8,478 nucleotides of DNA from Parvibaculum sp. (lineage in GTDB: Bacteria > Pseudomonadota > Alphaproteobacteria > Parvibaculales > Parvibaculaceae): assembly GCA_014359855.1 (NCBI GenBank), contig JACIYQ010000328.1, positions 1 through 8,478 on the forward strand, written 5' to 3'. Shown piece after piece: positions 4,668 to 8,478 of the stretch. The notes beneath the pieces were generated by a model. That model saw only the letters and a list, made by a program, of their open reading frames with translations. It was not told the DNA's origin and made no database searches. The translations under genes were made by a program, and so were the position numbers. The number at the start of each line of letters is the position of its first letter. The stretch's first letter is position 1.

Positions 4668-6445
4668 TGCGCCTTGAGGATCGCGTCGGCGAGTTGCGGT
4701 TTGCCGATGACGCCGAGCACATCGGCGGGGCGCGGCACGCCGGGCTTGTCCTTCACGACGAGGGCGAGCGTCGCGTTGCGCCGGCCGAGACGGCGCATCA
4801 CCTCTTCGAGAATGTTGTTCTCGCGCACGATCACATAATCGGCGATCGCCATGTCGCGCATCGTTTCTGGATGCGTGCCGAGCAGTTCCGGCGTGCGGAT
4901 GCGGCTGTCGAGCGAGACGATTCCGGCGATGCGGCTCCCCTCCCGCAGGATGAGGAAATTCGGCATGCCCGCCTCGCTTACCCATTGCGCCGCATCCGCA
5001 ACAGGAAGCTCCGCCGCCATGATGGCGATGTTCGCATCCATCACCTCGCGGGCGCTGCGCACGAGATAGAGATTGGAATAGCGGTCCTTCGGCACGGGAC
5101 GGCCGCGGCGCACCAGCTCGGCGCTGAAGATGTTGTCGCCCATGAGCGCACGGCGAAGGCCGATGGAGACGGCAACGGCGATGATGAGCGGCACGATGAT
5201 GTTGTAGTCGCGCGTCATCTCGAAATTCATGGTGATGGCTGTCATGGCAGCGCCCGTGCCGCCGCCGACGACAGCCGCCATGCCGATGATCGCGTAGTCG
5301 GGAATGCCGATGCCGTGGCTCTGGTCGATGAGATGCAGAAAGGCGCCGAAGGCACCGCCCAGCGCCGCGCCGATGAACAGCATGGGCGCGAAGACGCCGC
5401 CCGACGCGCCCGAGCCGATGGAGAGCGACGTCGCCAGCACCTGCGCGAGGCAGAGAACGGCAAGGAGCGCGAAGGTGGTTACATGACCTTCGAGGATTGC
5501 GGCGATGGCGTCGTAGCCGCCGCCGATGATGTAGTAGTGGCCGGTGAACTGCGCGAAGAGGAAGAGCCCGATGCCGATGCCGGTGAAGCCCGCCGCCGCG
5601 CGCACATATTCGTTGGGGAAGCGGCGCGGCATGACCTCGCCCGCGAAGAGCAGCGTGCGGATGAAGCCCCAGGCGACGAGACCGGACAGAAGCCCGAGCA
5701 CGACGAAGGCGCCGAGATTGAAGATGTGGTCCATCTCGGAGGCCGCGAAATACATCTCCGGCAGCACGAAGGCCGGATAGGAGCCGAAGACGACACGGCC
5801 CAGCCAGGTGGCCGAGCCCGTGGCGATGACGACCGGCAGGAAGGTGCGCGCGCTGATTTCCGGCAGGATGAGCTCGAGCGCGAAAAGCACGGCGCCAAGC
5901 GGTGTGTTGAAGGTGGCCGAAATGCCGGCCGACGCACCGGCGGCGAGCAGCGTGATCCGCTGCCAGGACGGCAGCCGCGCGAATTGTGCGGCGGCGGAGC
6001 CGATGGCCGAACCGATCTGCACGATGGGGCCTTCGCGGCCGACCGTGGCGCCAGAGCCGATGGACAGCGCGGAGGCGATGGTCTTCACCACGGCGACGCG
6101 CGGCCTGATCTTTCCTTCTCGGTGATAGACGGCGTCCATGACGTCGGTGATGCCGCCGCCCTTCGCCTCCGGCGCGAAACGCCGCGTGATCCAGACGACG
6201 GCGAGGCCGCCCGCGACCGGCACGAGGATGATGAGGACCCCGAGCGGGCTCAAGGGCCCCGTCGCGCCGGATGTGGGGGTGAGGGAGAACTGGCCGAAAA
6301 AGAAGAGGTTGTGGAGGCCGACCAGCATGGAGCGGAAGGTCACCGCGCCGACACCCGTGGCAAGCCCGACGGCCAGCGCCAGCACGGTGAGCACGATCAT
6401 GTTGACCTCGCGCATGCCGTCACGCGCACTGTCTGCCCCGCTCAC
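4658..6445 (-). CDS. ClC-family anion transporter/channel with C-terminal CBS pair
   Basis: A 595-residue inner-membrane ClC protein with a membrane domain (about 15-445) and two CBS domains (about 466-525 and 533-592), which usually bind adenine nucleotides and regulate transport. The GTG start has AGAGGGG 6 nt upstream (6452-6458). Family signatures: GGGIT (96-100) in place of GSGIP; GREGP (136-140) with the gating glutamate E138; FNTPLGAVLFALEL (179-192); GGVFAP (349-354). By alignment to E. coli ClC-ec1, the internal proton glutamate (E203) is Leu192 and the central tyrosine (Y445) is Phe440 in NIFSAEL. Proton coupling may therefore be lost or altered, which suggests a more channel-like or uncoupled conductor of Cl- or another anion. 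The gene is divergent from uvrD. Its stop codon falls at the edge of IS5-derived DNA, so a few C-terminal residues may be non-native. Confidence 0.92.
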   Translation of the reverse strand: MSGADSARDGMREVNMIVLTVLALAVGLATGVGAVTFRSMLVGLHNLFFFGQFSLTPTSGATGPLSPLGVLIILVPVAGGLAVVWITRRFAPEAKGGGITDVMDAVYHREGKIRPRVAVVKTIASALSIGSGATVGREGPIVQIGSAIGSAAAQFARLPSWQRITLLAAGASAGISATFNTPLGAVLFALELILPEISARTFLPVVIATGSATWLGRVVFGSYPAFVLPEMYFAASEMDHIFNLGAFVVLGLLSGLVAWGFIRTLLFAGEVMPRRFPNEYVRAAAGFTGIGIGLFLFAQFTGHYYIIGGGYDAIAAILEGHVTTFALLAVLCLAQVLATSLSIGSGASGGVFAPMLFIGAALGGAFGAFLHLIDQSHGIGIPDYAIIGMAAVVGGGTGAAMTAITMNFEMTRDYNIIVPLIIAVAVSIGLRRALMGDNIFSAELVRRGRPVPKDRYSNLYLVRSAREVMDANIAIMAAELPVADAAQWVSEAGMPNFLILREGSRIAGIVSLDSRIRTPELLGTHPETMRDMAIADYVIVRENNILEEVMRRLGRRNATLALVVKDKPGVPRPADVLGVIGKPQLADAILKAQMR

Positions 6446-6640
6446 GTCCCGCCCCTCTTTTTTCTGGAATTACAAGGACTTAAGGATTAGAACCCTTAGC
6501 ACGCGCTCAAGCAGCGCTCAAGCGGCGCGGGAAGCGGGCCGAGGCCTCCCCATGTTATGCTTGCAAGGTGCAGCGCGGATTCGCCCGCCGGACCATTTCC
6601 GGGCGCCGCCCTTCAAGCCGGAAGAGCCCGAAAGACAATA
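6446..6640. promoter_or_regulatory. Divergent intergenic region between the ClC gene and uvrD
   Basis: Promoters for both genes must lie in these 195 bp unless they are transcribed from farther away. I see no convincing -35/-10 pair; TTATGCT at about 6554-6560 is a possible -10 toward uvrD. The region contains the 11-bp-spaced direct repeats at 6503-6523. An imperfect inverted repeat, TAAGG...CCCTTA, lies just to their left at about 6481-6498. uvrD has only a weak ribosome binding site (AAAGA at 6631-6635). No LexA box is recognisable. Confidence 0.4.
6503..6523 (+). repeat. Two direct repeats of GCGCTCAAGC at 11-bp spacing
   Basis: Perfect 10-bp copies at 6503-6512 and 6514-6523 place identical faces about one helical turn apart. 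This could be an operator for a protein binding in tandem, or a chance duplication. Confidence 0.45.
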
Positions 6641-8478
6641 ATGACGAGTGATCCCTTCGATCTCGGGAGCATCCCCGAGGAAACGACTGCCCGGTCGAGC
6701 GGGCTCACGACCAGCGAGCGCGCGATGGGAGCCATGCGCGCGCCCTGGCTCGAGGGGCTGAATGCCGAGCAGCGCGAGGCGGTGGAAAGTCTCGACGGGC
6801 CGGTGCTGGTGCTGGCGGGCGCGGGCACGGGCAAGACGCGCGTGCTGACGACGCGGCTCGCCCATCTGCTGGCGACGAAGCGCGCCTGGCCGGGACAGAT
6901 CCTCGCCGTGACCTTCACCAACAAGGCGGCGCGCGAAATGCGCGAACGCATCGGCGGGCTCATCGGCGGCGCTGTCGAGGGCATGCAATGGCTCGGCACC
7001 TTCCATGCGCTGGGCGCGAAGATGCTGCGCCGTCATGCGGAACTTGCGGGGCTGCGCTCCGACTTCACCATTCTCGACGCCGACGACCAGGTGCGCCTGA
7101 TGAAGCAGATCATCCAGGCCGAAGGGATCGATGAGAAGCGCTGGCCCGCGCGCCAGCTCGCCTCCTATATCGACGGCTGGAAGAACCGCGGCCTCGCCCC
7201 CGGCAAGGTGCCCGCCGGCGAGGCGCAGGCCTTCGCGAACGGCAAGGGCGGCGAGCTTTATGCCGCCTATCAGGCGCGATTGAAGGTGCTGAACGCGGCC
7301 GACTTCGGCGACCTGCTGCTCGAAGTGCTGACGATCTTCCAGACGCACGAAGAGGTGCTCGCCGAATATCAGGAGCGTTTCAAATACATGCTGGTGGACG
7401 AGTACCAGGACACCAACGTCGCGCAATATCTATGGCTGCGATTGCTGGCGCAGAAGCACCGGAACATCTGCTGCGTCGGCGACGACGACCAGTCGATCTA
7501 TGGCTGGCGCGGCGCGGAGGTGGACAACATTCTCCGCTTCGAAAAGGACTTTCCCGGCGCGAAGGTGATCCGCCTCGAACGCAACTACCGCTCGACGGCG
7601 AATATCCTCGGCGCGGCTTCGGGCCTGATCGCTGCGAACGAACAGCGCCTCGGCAAGACGCTCTGGACGGAGACGGAAGGAAACGAGGGCGAGAAGATCA
7701 AGATCGCCTCCTACTGGGACGGCGAGGAGGAAGCCCGTGCCGTCGCCGAGGAAGTGGAACAGTTGCAGCGGCAGGGACAGTTGCTGTGCGACATGGCGAT
7801 CCTCGTCCGCGCCTCGTTCCAGATGCGCGAATTCGAAGACCGCTTCATCAATCTCGGCATTCCCTACCGCGTGGTCGGCGGCCCGCGCTTCTATGAGCGC
7901 GCCGAAATCCGCGACGCCAACGCCTATCTCCGCCTCGTCGCGCAACCCGACGACGGGCTCGCCTTCGAGCGCATCGTGAACCGGCCGGCGCGCGGCATCG
8001 GCAAGGTGGCGCTGCAGACGATCATGGAGGCGGCGCGCATGCAGGGCGTCTCGCCCTACCGCGCCGCGAGGATGCTGACCGGGACGGAAGAGCTGAAGCC
8101 CGCGGCACGGCGCGCCGTGGCGAATTTCGTGGAAATGGTCGAGCGCTGGCGCTCTCTGGCCGGCGTCCTTCCGCACACGGAGCTTGCCGAGATCGTTCTG
8201 GACGAGTCCGGCTATACCGAGATGTGGCAGAACGACAAGTCGGCGGACGCGCCCGGCAAGCTCGACAACCTGAAGGAACTCGTGCGCTCCATGGAGAGCC
8301 ATGACGATCTGGCGGGATATCTCGAACATATCTCGCTGGTGATGGAATTCGAGCAGAACGAAACCGCCGACAAGATCAACCTGATGACGCTGCACAGCGC
8401 CAAGGGGCTGGAATTCGACACGGTGTTCCTGCCCGGCTGGGAGGAAGGCCTGTTCCCGCATCAGCGCTCGCTGGACGA
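6641..8478 (+). CDS. uvrD: ATP-dependent DNA helicase UvrD/PcrA (superfamily 1A), 3' end outside window
   Basis: The first 612 codons of a 3'-to-5' DNA helicase of the UvrD/PcrA/Rep group, which unwinds nicked or damaged DNA in nucleotide excision and mismatch repair. Motifs appear in order: Q-motif LNAEQREAV (40-48), Walker A AGAGTGKT (59-66), Ia AVTFTNKAA (89-97), TFHA (120-123), II LVDEYQDTN (251-259), III VGDDDQSIYGWRGA (279-292), IV RLERNYRST (311-319) and V MTLHSAKGLEF (582-592). Motif VI and the C-terminal tail lie beyond the window. About 38 residues precede the Q-motif, an extension usual in alphaproteobacterial UvrD. All visible catalytic residues are intact. The frame is open to the last base. 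The start is ATG 6641 with a weak upstream purine stretch. Distinguishing UvrD from PcrA by name is a convention here. Confidence 0.93.
   Translation, partial: MTSDPFDLGSIPEETTARSSGLTTSERAMGAMRAPWLEGLNAEQREAVESLDGPVLVLAGAGTGKTRVLTTRLAHLLATKRAWPGQILAVTFTNKAAREMRERIGGLIGGAVEGMQWLGTFHALGAKMLRRHAELAGLRSDFTILDADDQVRLMKQIIQAEGIDEKRWPARQLASYIDGWKNRGLAPGKVPAGEAQAFANGKGGELYAAYQARLKVLNAADFGDLLLEVLTIFQTHEEVLAEYQERFKYMLVDEYQDTNVAQYLWLRLLAQKHRNICCVGDDDQSIYGWRGAEVDNILRFEKDFPGAKVIRLERNYRSTANILGAASGLIAANEQRLGKTLWTETEGNEGEKIKIASYWDGEEEARAVAEEVEQLQRQGQLLCDMAILVRASFQMREFEDRFINLGIPYRVVGGPRFYERAEIRDANAYLRLVAQPDDGLAFERIVNRPARGIGKVALQTIMEAARMQGVSPYRAARMLTGTEELKPAARRAVANFVEMVERWRSLAGVLPHTELAEIVLDESGYTEMWQNDKSADAPGKLDNLKELVRSMESHDDLAGYLEHISLVMEFEQNETADKINLMTLHSAKGLEFDTVFLPGWEEGLFPHQRSLD

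Noticed and set aside
4418..6490. 690-codon open frame on the plus strand opposite the ClC gene
   Set aside because: It reads as D/H/R/G/E-rich low-complexity protein with no domain, begins inside the IS5 remnant and is a mirror of the GC-biased third positions of the true ClC frame.
6518..8461. Two long minus-strand frames (6518-7426 and 7430-8461) opposite uvrD
   Set aside because: Both are antisense to conserved helicase motifs and rich in H/R/A/G. They are typical GC-rich shadows.

Overview
The window is GC-rich. Its dense coding, codon use and protein types (UvrD with an alphaproteobacterial-style N-terminal extension, a NodN/MaoC-type hydratase, IS481/IS630/IS5 fragments) suggest a chromosomal segment of an alphaproteobacterium, probably of the Hyphomicrobiales or a relative such as Parvibaculum. 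This placement rests on general resemblance, not on a search.

Layout, left to right. Positions 1-389 hold the joined remains of two unrelated insertion sequences: an IS481-type left end fused in frame to an IS630-type right end. Next come a small secreted OmpA-like domain protein (421-900, +) and a MaoC/NodN-type hydratase (1011-1463, +), which ends in a nested hairpin. A decayed IS5-family element lies on the minus strand at 1568-2318. It is followed by a short tandem repeat (2324-2366) and a cluster of hairpins (2390-2490). A CDF zinc/cobalt/cadmium exporter (2523-3452, +) and an alpha/beta hydrolase (3534-4280, +) follow. After the hydrolase lie a degenerate dispersed palindromic repeat (4294-4330) and a second, shorter IS5 remnant (4374 to about 4667). 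That remnant abuts the 3' end of a ClC-type anion transporter with two CBS domains (4658-6445, -). A 195-bp divergent intergenic region separates the transporter from uvrD (6641 onward, +), which runs off the right edge before helicase motif VI.

The genes do not form an evident pathway. They are housekeeping or accessory functions: envelope protein, CoA-thioester hydratase, metal efflux, hydrolase, anion transport and DNA repair. The notable architecture is IS debris. Two direct IS5 remnants, about 96% identical over 200 bp by my count, bracket the exporter and hydrolase, and several repeat types fill the gaps. The transporter lacks both the internal proton glutamate and the anion-coordinating tyrosine of ClC exchangers. 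I found no CRISPR array, RNA gene, toxin-antitoxin pair, defence operon or other convincing undescribed multi-gene system.
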